Shown: positions 35,473 through 46,620 of the stretch, piece after piece
Layout of the letters: each line of letters starts with the position of its first letter
Numbering within the stretch: the stretch's first letter is position 1
From: Acheta domesticus
Lineage: Eukaryota; Arthropoda; Insecta; Orthoptera; Gryllidae
Length of the DNA: 64,000 nt
Direction: 5' to 3'
Assembly: GCA_031308135.1 (NCBI GenBank)
Contig: JAHLJT010000631.1
Location: forward strand, 213,934,065-213,998,064
Position numbers and translations under genes: made by a program
The notes under the pieces: generated by a model
Databases searched by the model: none
What the model was told of the DNA's origin: nothing
What the model saw: only the letters and a program-made list of their open reading frames with translations

Positions 35473-36884
35473 TTATTTTGTTTTGCTTGGAAGGTGTATG
35501 TACAAATTAGTTATCATTTGAATGAGGCTTGTTACATCAGATGAGTAATATTTGGCTATGAGGAAGGCGTCATCAGCATTAAAGGAATTTTCCAGGAAGA
35601 ATTTATATTGATAGTAGGTAAGAGGACATTTGCTTTGATAGTTTTCAATAATTGATTTTGGTTCCATTACAGTTCCTTTACATCATTGTTAGTTATTTCA
35701 GTTTTCTCTGAATTGTTTAGTTGTTCTCTTTTTTTCTCTGTTTCAGGGTTTCTTCTGTATTTACTTTGTTTGTGGTACTTGAAAATTAAAGAACATGGTA
35801 GCATCAGAACATGGTAGAGACAATATTTGTTTAATTTAGATGTACAAATATTGTCATTAGCAGATTTCTGTTGAGTAATAGGTGCAAATTGGTTATCAGT
35901 TGCAGGGGGTGTATCTTGCGGGTTTTTTATGGAGATTTTGGACAGATATGTTATTTACTGATAGAACAGAAGTTGAAGAATTCCATTGACTGGTTGTGGA
36001 TACAGATTGATTTTCATTTGCAGGGGTATCAGTTTGGAGGATTCTTTTGTGGAGGTTAGAGGAATTCTTGTTGTCATTAATTGGGGGCTCATTAATTGAA
36101 GAATTCTGTACCTTGCTAGTAGGTACAGCTTGATTTTCATTTTCTGGTAAGTCACTGGTATTGGTATAATTTTGATCAGAGGGACATTGGTTAGCAATGT
36201 GGCTTTCTTCCCTGCATAGGAAACATACAACATTGTCAGTGGATAAGTAAATACTGTATGAAGTGTCTTGATGGTATATTAGTGCAGAATCCGGTATCTT
36301 GTCAATATCATCCGGATCAATATACATCTGCCTTCTAAAGCTCAGATTATGAAAAAAGCCAGGTTCATAGATCTCAGCATGGGCAAACGATATGTTAATG
36401 GAGGGTTTGGTATTATTTTTTTAATATGCTCAGGATTAGCTCGTTAGGTAAAACAGGACACACATTAGAGATAATATCCCATATTTATAACTTATTGATG
36501 AGTGGTCATATATTCATTTTTTTATTATTAATAATGATAAATCTGTATGTGTTCACAATATGTTCAGCAATGTTTTGAGTTGAGAGAAAGAAACAAATTC
36601 TATTATTTGAGATTCTAGAAACATAACGAATTTGTGAGGGAGGTAACTATTGTTGCAATTTTAGATACATAATCCTTGAGGCTAATACCTTCTTCGGCTT
36701 GAATTACAATCGCTTGGTTTTCGTTAGGGTAAATTTCCGATTGTAACGCAAGAGAAAAGGTTTTGCTTACTTGTTTATCTGTTGGTTCTGAGGTTATGTT
36801 GCCACTGGAGATAGTTCCCATTGCTGTATGATGCCAACCGGTGGGGCAGCTGACTTTGAGAATCAACTGACTGTTCTGGTTCAA
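35473..36884 (-). pseudogene. non-LTR retrotransposon ORF1 (gag-like), decayed
   Basis: Reading the minus strand from 36884 down, pieces in shifting frames follow the order of a Jockey-type ORF1. They are an N-terminal part with NQAIVIQAEEGISLKDYVSK (about 36700), then SRISNNRICFFLS (about 36600), then INNKKMNI*PLINKL with two stops (about 36510). Next come IISNVCPVLPNELILSILKK, FAHAEIYEPGFFHNLSFRRQ and IYLSTDNVVC. A CCHC zinc knuckle, CFLCREESHIANQC (Cx2Cx4Hx4C), follows at about 36185-36226, then a polar, glutamine/asparagine-rich linker, and a C-terminal block at 35473-35667 (YQYKFFLENSFNADDAFLIA). At least one frameshift and several stops make it non-functional. ORF1 proteins of this type bind the element's RNA. 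ORF2 is not seen nearby. Confidence 0.8.
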
Positions 36885-36889
36885 TCGAT

Positions 36890-38920
36890 GAAGATTTTAA
36901 CACTTATAAGGATGAACACTCACTCATGTAACAGTTACTTACAAACCCAGAGCGTGCACCACAAACACGTCTACCGTTCACGGATGCACCAGAACGAATG
37001 GTACACAATTTTACATTGCCGAATTTCCACGGATCGATTGTGCCAAAACTTTGTCGAAACAACAAACTACGAATTAATAGTGTATTTACGTTTAAAAAAT
37101 ATATAAGTTCCAAACATTATACTCATTAACTTGAGAAGATCAGAAGCAAATGAGGTATATGACACCTTTGCAGCTCTGAGGAAATGAAGTTCAGAGTTTA
37201 CAGGTTTAGGTTGTATTTAATTCTGGATATTTTTTCAATCTTCAATATTAAATCTCAGCACCTGCCACATTTTCATTTAATATCCTTGGTCACAAGATTA
37301 TTTACGTGTTTTAATTTTTAACTCTATATTTACAAAGTTAAATAGATTTCTACATCATCCCTTTAGCCTCCCGATCATTTAGTTGAACTTTACAAGTGCT
37401 GATTAATATTGTAACATTTTATTGCATTTATTTTTTTCTCGTTCAGTTGCAAAAACTACAATTCGTAGTTAAAAGTAAAATATATACCACTCTGACATAA
37501 AATGGGGTTCCGCAATAAATTTATGTGACTAAGAATACTTAAACGACTAGAATAAAAATGTATTTCATAAAGGTCAAGATTTTTAGGAATGATATTTTGT
37601 TTCCCGTCACGCAAATGTAGATTTATCTGAAGTCATGATTTAGAGACTGTGGGAACATCCTCTGGCAGGCAAAATCCTCGTTAGCTGGTGGACGTGACGA
37701 CACTACTGGATGGACAGTTTCTCTCTCTCTCTTTTCCTCCTCCCTCTTCATTTCATATCTGAATTTTCTCTCTCTTTCCCATCTCGTTTCAGTTCCACAG
37801 CTCCAGTAGCGCCCTGCGATCGCCCTTCGTAACAGCAGGCAATAATCCAAGCGGCGAACCACAGACACAGCTCCAACCTGCTTTCAAACCCTGCATTTGC
37901 TTGGTGCCCAATAAAAAGCTCGCAACACTGTGTGCGCGGCTGCAGGGGCGGCCGTTCAATGCGGGAGAAATTGACCGCATCGTTTCACATTGTGGCTCTC
38001 ATTGTTCCGCGAACTCTGCAGATGAGGCAGACGGTAGATGCATGACAGCCAAAAAAGCACGTTTTTGAATCATGGCAGGATTGTACCCTAGGAAGGTTCA
38101 GAGTATGTGGATAAAGCCTCAACAAGGTTTTAGGTTAATGTTGAACAGATAACAGGAATCTTTAGAATGTTTTGTTAACATCTAAATTCGCCAGAATGAA
38201 TACAATTACTCTTGCTGTATCTGTCTCATTGAACTGACTTTTTCGAAATTAGGTGTGTGTGCACAAGTAAGATAATGAATTAATGATATTTTATCAATTA
38301 ATTAAAAACATAATATATTTGTAGATTTACTATTTTGTAGATACTCAACCCAATAGATTTGAATTTAGTAGCAAATTTCAATATTTCATACCAGTTACCA
38401 CCAATTTTGTCGTTCAAGAAGTAAAGACAGTAATTATCATTAAATTTCACGTTCTTTAAATGTATACTTAGTCTAAACGCTGTGAAAGAATAACACAATC
38501 CTTCTACACTATAAAGATATTTTACAGCAAATATATACCGTTAGTGAATTAACTAATTAAAGCCGTCGATTCATATTAAAAATAGTTGCGGTAAGCATGG
38601 TTACTTCAGAAGAAGCCAACAAATTTATTTCTCTCCTTACCATATTCAACATTTAGTTAAAAATGCTGAGAAACGTATAATGTAATTTAATATCCACTAT
38701 ATTCCATGCCGAACGTTTAATCAGAAACGCTTAAACAACTTCACACTCACATCCACGAGAAATAATATGTTAAAAGTGAATATGTATTGAAACCATTCTT
38801 GCATTCAAACTAGGATAATCTCGAAGATGACAAAAATTATCTTCAAACACTGTGTTCTTGTTAACTATTTTTAATTTCGTCCTCATGGATTCACAGCAAC
38901 TCACGATTTTACTATGCAGG
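36890..38920. other. non-coding stretch
   Basis: Mostly AT-rich with a GC-moderate patch at about 37620-38050 that has only conflicting open frames. A TC-rich run (TTTCTCTCTCTCTCTTTTCC) lies near 37720. CAGCTCCAGTAGCGCC (about 37799) recurs at about 48457. Confidence 0.45.
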
Positions 38921-38929
38921 AAAACTCTC

Positions 38930-39110
38930 TTTCCCGGATGAGAAAACAAAGGCCAAACATGATAAGCAAAAGCAGCAAATTTGTGGAAACTCTGGGTTTG
39001 CGACCTTTGGCACCCGACCTTTGTGGTGTTTCGCGGCCGACAACAGCGCCGGCACCAACAGATGCAATTTCGTGCTGTTTAATTAGAGGAAACATTTGGT
39101 CTTTCTCTTC
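38930..39110. promoter_or_regulatory. possible conserved regulatory element
   Basis: A roughly 180-bp complex-sequence patch, GC-moderate within AT-rich flanks. GACCTTTG occurs twice in direct repeat, at 39002-39009 and 39016-39023 (14 bp start to start). On the other strand it reads CAAAGGTC, a nuclear-receptor half-site shape. GTTTAATTAGAG lies near 39077. Open on both strands. Function is inferred. Confidence 0.3.
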
Positions 39111-39184
39111 CCACACTCATCGTGTATTATTTAACGAGCTAATTTCCGTTCATTCACAACTAAAACGATATTTTTCATAATTTC

Positions 39185-40540
39185 TCTAACATTTGAAAAA
39201 GAATTATGTTCTGGGTTTAGCTAAAATTCCTATGGAAATATTTTGAGCCTCCAAACCAAAAGTTAATCAAAATATACTCATTTCTCCTTTTTTTATCTTT
39301 TAAATATCATAAGGACTATACGATAATCCCACATACTATATATGGCTTTTCCTCTGCTCTTTTAATGACATCAACCTAAAACCTGAAGGTCACAAATAAC
39401 AAAAAGCCAAAACCTTTGCTTTAGCTGTAAGGAATGTTTTAAACGTAATTTGTGAAAAATCGTATGTAAGATCCAATTTTAAATAAACGTTTACCCTTTT
39501 TCTAAAAAAAATAAGTGAAATGAGAAGTAACTTGTTAGAAATTTAATTTAGCTATTTATAACATTTCTGGTCATTTCTTGTCTTTAAATTCCAAAAATGC
39601 ATTTATTTTGCTGAAATTGTACCTAAAAATGCCATTAAAGTTTTTTGAAACCATTTTATCCAAAAAAATATCCCATTTTTTGTAATAATACACAGCAGAG
39701 ATGTCTCAACTAACAATTCACTACAGTTGACTTAGAATTTAATGAAATTAAACTGTAGTATAATGAAACATTTGAATTAGAGCAATTCTTCTGAAAATGC
39801 TTTTCTAAATTTAATAATATTGAACTGTGGTAATTTTTTATAACTGTTATATATTAAGATTTTATACATTAGAACTTATCCTAAGAAGCTAGGATTATTT
39901 AAGAAAAGTATTACAATTTTGTAAATTAAGTAATGTCTTAAATAAAATAAAAATCTAATACAACCACAAAATAATGCAATTTTCTGTTACAATGTAATGT
40001 TTGAATGCTCATAAATATTATCTGTTTTATTTTCCTTAGGCATACTTTTATAACTGATGTAAATGATCCGTAATTCCTAATATAAACTGGATGTAGTCGC
40101 TAATGACCAAATATATGTTAATGCGACTTATTTTTTTAAATCAGCGAAATTCGTAGCCTTCACAACAATTCTCAAAACGAATGTGATCTTCCCCGCTAGT
40201 ACGTTTTCTTTGTAATGTATTTTTACAAAGCTTATAAAATATTAGGAACATTTCCTTAAATTGGGAATTAGATAATTTAAACCAAAAATATATACAAGAG
40301 CTACATATGTATGCACAAATAAATCTAATTAACTAATAAGTACAAATAAAGAAATTTTTATATTTTTATTGAGCATGACGACTGTTTTTACGTTAGTAAA
40401 AATATGAACAGAGACGAAACATGAAAGAGACAAGAGATCGTATTTGTTTGAATATGACGACGATAAGAAGAATAACACAATTACCTTTTTTTCTCTTAAA
40501 CACGTATTAGAAGAGAGTAAAGAAATTGATCCACATTTTA
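39185..40540. other. AT-rich non-coding stretch
   Basis: No gene, RNA or recognised repeat. Confidence 0.5.
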
Positions 40541-40623
40541 TACCATAAATCTCTTGAGAATTGCCCATACAAAGACAAAAGCAGCGATATCCTTTGCCTC
40601 TAATATTTCAGAAATCCGTCTCA

Positions 40624-40850
40624 CCTGTAGGAAGTTCCTGACGAAGCCCCATGCCCACGCATTAGCTGCCTCTGCACACATTAGCGCTGGCGGAGGAGGG
40701 ACCACCGGCGAGGCGCGGCGCGGCGGCGGTGCGAGAGTGGCCAGGAGCACCTCGGGGGTGGGACGGGGAGGGGGGGGAGCAACAAGGGTGGCAGCGCAGG
40801 CGCATCGACCGTCTGCCCCGACAGTGGCCCCAAATGGACCGAGAAGAACA
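40624..40850 (-). other. candidate exon end in a CpG island
   Basis: A CpG island (about 40675-40850) is followed on the minus strand by AACTTCCTACAG|GTGAGACGG, a strong splice donor. The minus frame upstream is open for over 100 codons. Its last part reads ALMCAEAANAWAWGFVRNFL and could start at the internal Met. The island and donor fit a first exon. However, the plus strand is also open here and offers CTCACCTGTAG|G as an acceptor, so neither strand is established. No domain recognised. Confidence 0.3.
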
Positions 40851-40929
40851 TGCAGGAAAATACCTTTGGAATTTATGTTTTGCGAAAATGAAATGTTAAT
40901 TATAGGAGATAAAATTACGTAATTGTTAA

Positions 40930-41270
40930 GTACAGATGTTCGTCGCAGTTCCTGTGATGTGCAGGAAGTAGACGATGTACAAAAAATTTCATTCACAAAT
41001 GAAAAGCAATTTATTGAGCGAGAATGATATTTATTTTAATGTCTTAATTTTTCATGTCAGTGGGTAATATTGATACCAACAATACTCAATTATTTCCCAT
41101 CAAGAAAATAAAATTTTAAAGAAGCAAAGCAAAGAAAAAGAAAAACCGAACAATGATTAATAAAATGGACCTGACACGGGTTATTTGATCTTTGTTTTAT
41201 TACAAGTCAGTCGACATTCTATATTACTTGTTGAATGTCTGCGTGAAAATCACAGAAAATATGCCGCGGG
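40930..41270. other. AT-rich non-coding stretch
   Basis: Nothing recognised. Confidence 0.5.
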
Positions 41271-41274
41271 TGAT

Positions 41275-42530
41275 TTGGTGACATTCCGAGCCACTGCGGC
41301 GCCACCACGAACCACTGAACCATGTAATGCGTTCCGGCCGGGCTACTTTCACCCGGGGTTGCAGGAATTGAACCCCCTCCTATTATATGTGGCAGGCGGG
41401 ACGGGTTTGGATGGGCAGCTTGGTCGCGGGAAACACAACCGGCTTAGAAGCCCGTCCCGCCTTCCTGGGCCCCTCCCCGTTCCGCGTGTTCAACACTCCC
41501 CGCCGCGCAGCACCCAGCTCCGCCCCGCGACTTACTTTTCCCCGCCACGCCACGCCTCGCCCCGCCCCCTTGTGCCTCGCCACGCCACGCATTCCCTGCA
41601 TCGCCTCTTCCCGCGCCGTCCCGTATAGCCTCTCTCCGCCTCGTCCCCTCCGCTTCTTCCCACCTCTCCCCTCCTCTCCATACCCCGCCACACCCCGCCA
41701 TTCCCTGCAACTTCCACCCCGCTCATTCCCGCAACGCCACGCCTCGCGACGCCTCGCCACGCCCGTCACGCCATGTCCCGCCACGCCCCGCCTCACCCTA
41801 TCTCGCCACGACTTGTCTCGTCCCGCCTTGCCTCGTCCCGCCTTGCCTCGTCCCACCTTGCCACGTCCCGCCTCGCCTCGTCCCGCCTCGCCTCGTCCCG
41901 CCTTGCCTCGTCCCGCCTTGCCTCGTCCCGCCTTGCCTCGTCCCGCCTTGCTTCGTCCCGCCTTGCCCGTCCCGCCTTGCCTCGTCCCGCCTTGCTTCGT
42001 CCCGCCTTGCCTCGTCTCGCCTTGCGTCGTCCCCCCTTGTCACATCTCGCCACGCCTAACCCATGCCACTCAACCCCTCCTCACCTCGTCCCACTCTGCC
42101 CCACCTCGCCCATCCCTTCCCCGCCTGCACCCACCCCGCTTCACCAGGGCTCTGCTCCGGCGCGCCGCCCGCTGCGCCCCTCCCCCCTCCGTGTGGCCGT
42201 TGCGCACGCTGCACCACGCTCCGGTCGCTTGGCAGCCCTCGGCTGTCGGGCCGCGTTCGCCCAGGCAATTACGCGACCAGAGAGGGTCCCACAGAGGCTG
42301 TGGGAGCGCCGTAAAGAACTGGACACATAAAGAGCGCTGTGGGCGCCGGGCTTGAGACGGCCCGCCCCTCCCACCCGCCCGAGCCTCTGACGCGCACCCG
42401 TCGCCGCAGACCGGCGCTGCGCGGAGCGGCGTGGCGCGGCGCGGCGTGGAGCAGCCGCCGTCTGATTGAAACGTACACCAATCTCCCTCCTCGCTTCCCG
42501 TAATTGGAGGCACTTGAAAATTCTGTTGAA
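41275..42530. promoter_or_regulatory. large CpG- and C-rich island
   Basis: About 1.2 kb, GC-rich and C-biased on the plus strand, with simple CCCGCCACGCC-type repeats from about 41490 and a regular 15-bp array in the middle. The flanks (41275-41480 and 42130-42530) are non-repetitive CpG-rich DNA and may be regulatory. The many long open frames are repeat products (for example Arg-Leu-Ala-Ser-Ser units) and are not reported as genes. Confidence 0.45.
41807..42035. repeat. 15-bp minisatellite
   Basis: About 14 units of CCTCGTCCCGCCTTG with point variants. The 15-bp period preserves frame and yields a five-residue peptide repeat in each strand's open frame, which explains the long ORFs. Confidence 0.85.
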
Positions 42531-42599
42531 ACGCCCAGAGGGGAACGGAGGGAAATTACAGAGTTCTGTGAGCATATCGAGATGTGTCAACAAACGGCC

Positions 42600-43930
42600 A
42601 CATATATAAATAAATAATTATATTTGAATAAATATGAATAATTGATTCATAAATTTAAATAAATGAAAAACTAACAAACGTAAATTAACCTATACCAAGG
42701 CAAGGTAATGACTTTTTTTAAAAACCTGCAAACCCACTTTCATTAGAGTATGAGGAATTTTCATGCATTTGGTAAAAATATGAAAATGAAAAGTTCACAT
42801 ACTTGGTAATCGACTCCAAATTAAACTTACTTTAACTCTACTGTGATTTTGTAGTATCTGAATAAATATTTCAAAGTGCTTTACGTTCTTTTAATTTTAA
42901 AGCACCCAAGCGTGGAAAAGAATTTTAGCATAATAATGCCTTAAAACTGCTCTTTAAATAAAATTAAATTACTTCGCATGGCACTGTGAAACTGATGGCC
43001 ATGTTGACATACAGAACAAATATTTTTCTAATAGTGCACATATGAGGGAATGGAAAATGAACCACCCACGCGTGTTCCTTCAAGTTTGTCTGTTAATATA
43101 TTATGGAATTATTGAGATAAATATCAAACTGAAATTCTTTTGCAATATACAAAACATGAAGTAATGCTTGTAAGTATTATAAATCAGGAATAAGAATATA
43201 GAAGTACGTAGATAATACAAAATTAAAACGAACTACTTATTAATGAATCACTGATCAGGAAAGTGAAGAAATCATTTACACTTTATGCTAAAACACGTGT
43301 TTACATTAGTGAGGACATCACCCGATTTTTAAAAAAATCCCCTTCCATTATCACTTTCTCTCATGAAATTTACATGTGTCAATCCCCTCTCGTTTCATGC
43401 GTTCACTCCTACGCAACACGGCCGTGAGGACGCGTCAAAGGGCTACACAACATGGCTGCTAACGCCGCTCGTCCGACCTCTTCATCCGAACGATTCCCAC
43501 CTCCCACGCTGTGGAAAACAAGCGCGTTAACAAGGCGCTCTAGTGGCCGCAGAGGCTGCTGAAAGACTATTGGTGGACAGCAGAGAAGTGAAAATGTGTG
43601 CCGTTGGGACGCCCTTGACGTTTTTACGGAAAAAGGAGCGGCTTAGGCAGTAGGTTTAGGTGGAGACCATGATTGCAGATACATTATTCTCTCTTTAACT
43701 GGTTACAAGTTGGTCTCACAGCAACTTGGAGCGACTTGGGCACTACTGGGTCTTCTCCATATTACACTGTATTTGGGAAAATTGCAAGGAATGGCCGGAA
43801 TTGCTTAAAAATCGGTGGATGTGTAGGATAGCGTACCCATAAGAATTGATTAAATTTGCATAGAGACGGCATGCATGTTGGCCTAGCAGCGCCCTCCTTT
43901 ATGTGATAGGTACGGTCAATGATACTCAAT
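42600..43930. other. non-coding stretch
   Basis: AT-rich to about 43380, then mixed sequence. No convincing gene. Confidence 0.45.
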
Positions 43931-43984
43931 GATACACACTCAGTTAGGGTAGAGCGTGGAATCTTTCAAGCAAGTGCCGGTATG

Positions 43985-44090
43985 CCTCGTCAACGCCAAG
44001 AGGCACTTTCAGTATCTGAATGAGATCGAACGAGGCACTATGATCGATCTCCGGGAAGCGGGTTTGTCGTCCCGTGGACACCGCGTTTCG
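43985..44090 (+). pseudogene. Tc1-like transposase N-terminal fragment
   Basis: A start resembling a Tc1-type transposase, MPRQRQEALSV, in one frame at about 43991, is followed one frameshift later (44016-44075) by LNEIERGTMIDLREAGLSSR. The latter resembles the first helix-turn-helix of Tc1/mariner transposases ('L-E-x-E-R-G-x-I-x-x-L-R-E-A-G-x-S-x-R'). The catalytic DDE domain is absent and the sequence runs straight into repeat X (44105-44325). It is a short decayed remnant. Confidence 0.5.
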
Positions 44091-44104
44091 AACGGGGCGT
44101 GCTA

Positions 44105-44325
44105 CGTTTCGAACGGGCGTCGACATAGCAATCGATATACAGTATATCGCCTCCTAAGATAGATGAGTCACAGTTTATGATTGGCCGGGAGGAAGAAGCG
44201 ATGAGAAAAATCGGATAAAAAAAGTGATAAACATTTTGAGACATACTGCCCTGATTGGAGCCCTTTGTATGCATAGTTCAACACTATTGGTTTTATTTTC
44301 ACGAGTGGAATAGTCGATGTAACAC
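44105..44325 (+). repeat. interspersed repeat X, copy 2
   Basis: Related to 11020-11225 in the same orientation, with the same order of landmarks (ATCGCCTCCTAAGATAGATG, GTTTATGATTGGCC, GAAGCGATGAG, CATACTGCCCTGATTGGAGC, CACTATTGGTTTTA, GAATAGTCG). It lies next to the Tc1-like fragment, which suggests repeat X is the terminal non-coding part of that transposon family. Confidence 0.6.
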
Positions 44326-44329
44326 CTAC

Positions 44330-45330
44330 AAGAAGAGTTCATACGTCGTGATTGAAACTGTGTTTAAATATTGGTAAAAAAAATTTTTTTCCAGTTACAT
44401 TTTGGAGCGAATTTCAAATTTTTGAACTGATAAAATTGATTTTAATTATTTTTCACTTTCGTCCACAGTGTTTAAAAATCAGAAAAAAATAAATGTTATA
44501 GCCTGTTATGAATCACATTTTAGGGAAAAAACTGAGAAATAACTTCAACGTATCACGTCAAAAATTAATTTCAAAAATGTATTTATGTTTTCTTTGAATT
44601 TGGCACCAAAATTGGTTGAAAAAATTCCTTAAAATTCAATTATTTTCTCCTTTGTTTACATTTTTTATATGGATACATGCAACAGAAACTGAGAAAAAAA
44701 TAAAAATGAAATACACGTTTCTCATTGTATCTCTGCAACAGATTGCCCTAGGAGGCTGAATTTTTGGGAATCTACGACATTTTGTATTATCTTTCATATG
44801 AGTATCGCAATAATAGATTTGGTTCGAGGGCATTTTTCACTGTCTTATTCGGCTATACCCTTTAAGAAATATTTTTTCTCGAAAACCGCTGGAATTTTTT
44901 CTTTAAATTTTCTCTTTATAAGTAATAAGGGACAGTAAAAGCTATGATGCTCGTCCCATTTTCGGATATTGCTTTGTTTATTTGAAAATTGCAAAACAAA
45001 TCAAAACTATAAAATTGAATACAGAGATTTTTGGCTCAGACAAAGCCTGTTGTATGAAATTAGCTTTTTAAGAAAGGCCCTGTACAATTTTTTTTAAAAC
45101 GTGTAGTTTTTGCGTAATTTCTGCTTAAAATTAATGAATATATAAAGGTTTCACACGAGCTGCATTGTACGGGGAGTGCGAAAGTGCTCTTCACTGGGCA
45201 TGACTCCCGTGGAGCGACAAGAAGCTCTGGTAGGTCTTGTAAGCGTCGATAAATGGCTGCCAGGAAGAAGGTGGGGCATTACCTTAAAGCTAGCTCAGAG
45301 CTTAAGTCATTAGAAAATTAACTAGTAAGA
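44330..45330. other. AT-rich non-coding stretch
   Basis: Mostly AT-rich. A GC-moderate patch at about 45150-45300 has no recognised match. Confidence 0.45.
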
Positions 45331-45333
45331 GAA

Positions 45334-45434
45334 AAATGCATATGAGGTGTTGGTTCTCCATCGTAAGTGGAGAACCAACATCTCATATGCATTTCAATGA
45401 TGGAGACATCGTAAACATCGCACCATTTCCTACC
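45334..45434. repeat. fold-back pair of the dispersed repeat, copy 2
   Basis: Arms of about 27 bp (45334-45360 and 45368-45394) are reverse complements with one mismatch and a 7-base spacer. The core is ATGCATATGAGGTGTTGG followed by TTCTCCA. The right arm continues to about 45434 as a fuller minus-strand copy of the repeat at 7688-7800. The left arm holds only the end block. Either two copies collided head to head or the end was copied back. Confidence 0.7.
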
Positions 45435-45439
45435 ACAGT

Positions 45440-45860
45440 AAGAGAGAGTTTAAGCCATTCTGTAGCACCACTAGTCTCCATTTGATAGTCTTCTTTATTC
45501 TGATGATACCTACCTCAAAAAAGCTCGTCGACTTACCGTTCCCCGCCCCTAATTCTTCCATTATCCTGAACCCATTACACTCCTAAATCTCAATCACCGC
45601 GTCTGTCGTATTGTAATTTCGTGTTTCTCTTTTGGTCACACTTAATTCTCATAAAATTAAATTGAAAAAATAAATAAAAATAAATAATTACATTGCTTCA
45701 AACATTCTGCTTTATATCAAGCTTTTGAACGTGGAGGGATGAGGTATAACAAGACGAGATTCGCGAGAGAGAAGACGCGGGGACGGGGCAAGGCAGTAAT
45801 ACATTGAGAGGGAGGGGGTTGGAAGGGCCCCCGCACCAAGAGTCGAAAGGCCCTCGGGTC
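45440..45860. other. non-coding stretch
   Basis: AT-rich to about 45720, then rising GC into the next island. Nothing recognised. Confidence 0.45.
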
Positions 45861-45864
45861 CGAA

Positions 45865-46560
45865 TGTAGCGCTGACAAGCGCTCGCGAGCGGGTTGCGCG
45901 CCGGGGGGGGGCAGTGGGGGGAGGGGCAGCCGAGCGACGTTATTTACGTCTCTCGGCCGCAGAGAGCCCATTTCCATATTGATAAACAATCACGGGCGGC
46001 GGCGGCGACGGGGCGCCCCCGGGACGCACGCGCCGACCCGCTCGCGGGTGAACCAGCCCGCCCGCTGCCTCCGCCCCATCAGCCACTCCCATTCCACTCA
46101 GACCCACCAGCCACGCCCACCCCGCCCCACCCCGTCAGCCACGCCAACCCCGCCCCGCCCCATCAGCCACGTCCACCCCGCTCCGCCCCGCCCCGCCCCG
46201 CACCACCCCAACAGCCACACCAACCCCGCCCCGCCTCATCAGCCACGTCCATCCCGCCCCGCCCCGCCCTGCCCCACCAGCCACGCCAATCCCGGGCCAC
46301 CCAACTAGCCCCGCCCTATCATCTACGTCCACCCCGCTCCGCCCGGCCCTTCCAACCCACCCGCCCGGCCCCCCTCCCATTTCGGAACGCCTTCCTCACG
46401 CCGTCCTCCACCACCCTCTGCCCGCCTCACAAGTCCCGTTCGCCCTGTGCCCCCCCCGTTCGCCCCCCCCGCCCGCCCACGGACGCACGCGGTCCCGCGG
46501 GAGGCGCTTTTAAAGGGAGCTGGCGCTGGCGGTTCGAACCGACACGACTCGACTCGACGG
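45865..46560. promoter_or_regulatory. CpG island with C-rich minisatellite
   Basis: Starts with non-repetitive CpG-dense sequence (to about 46080), then a C-rich array at about 46100-46320 with recurring AGCCACGCCAACCCCGCC-like units. Long Pro-rich open frames across it are repeat products. Confidence 0.5.
46100..46320. repeat. C-rich minisatellite
   Basis: Recurring CAGCCACGCCAACCCCGCC, CAGCCACGTCCACCCCGC and similar units separated by variable CCGCCCCGCCC runs. Unit length is irregular. Confidence 0.65.
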
Positions 46561-46620
46561 CGCACCGGCCCGTGCACTGGCGGAGTCAAAGGCACAGAAT
46601 AATACACCAAAAATTAAATC

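Noticed and set aside
41387..42355. 322-codon Pro/Arg-rich plus-strand frame
   Set aside because: Generated by C-rich simple repeats and the 15-bp array. Many competing frames in the same place.
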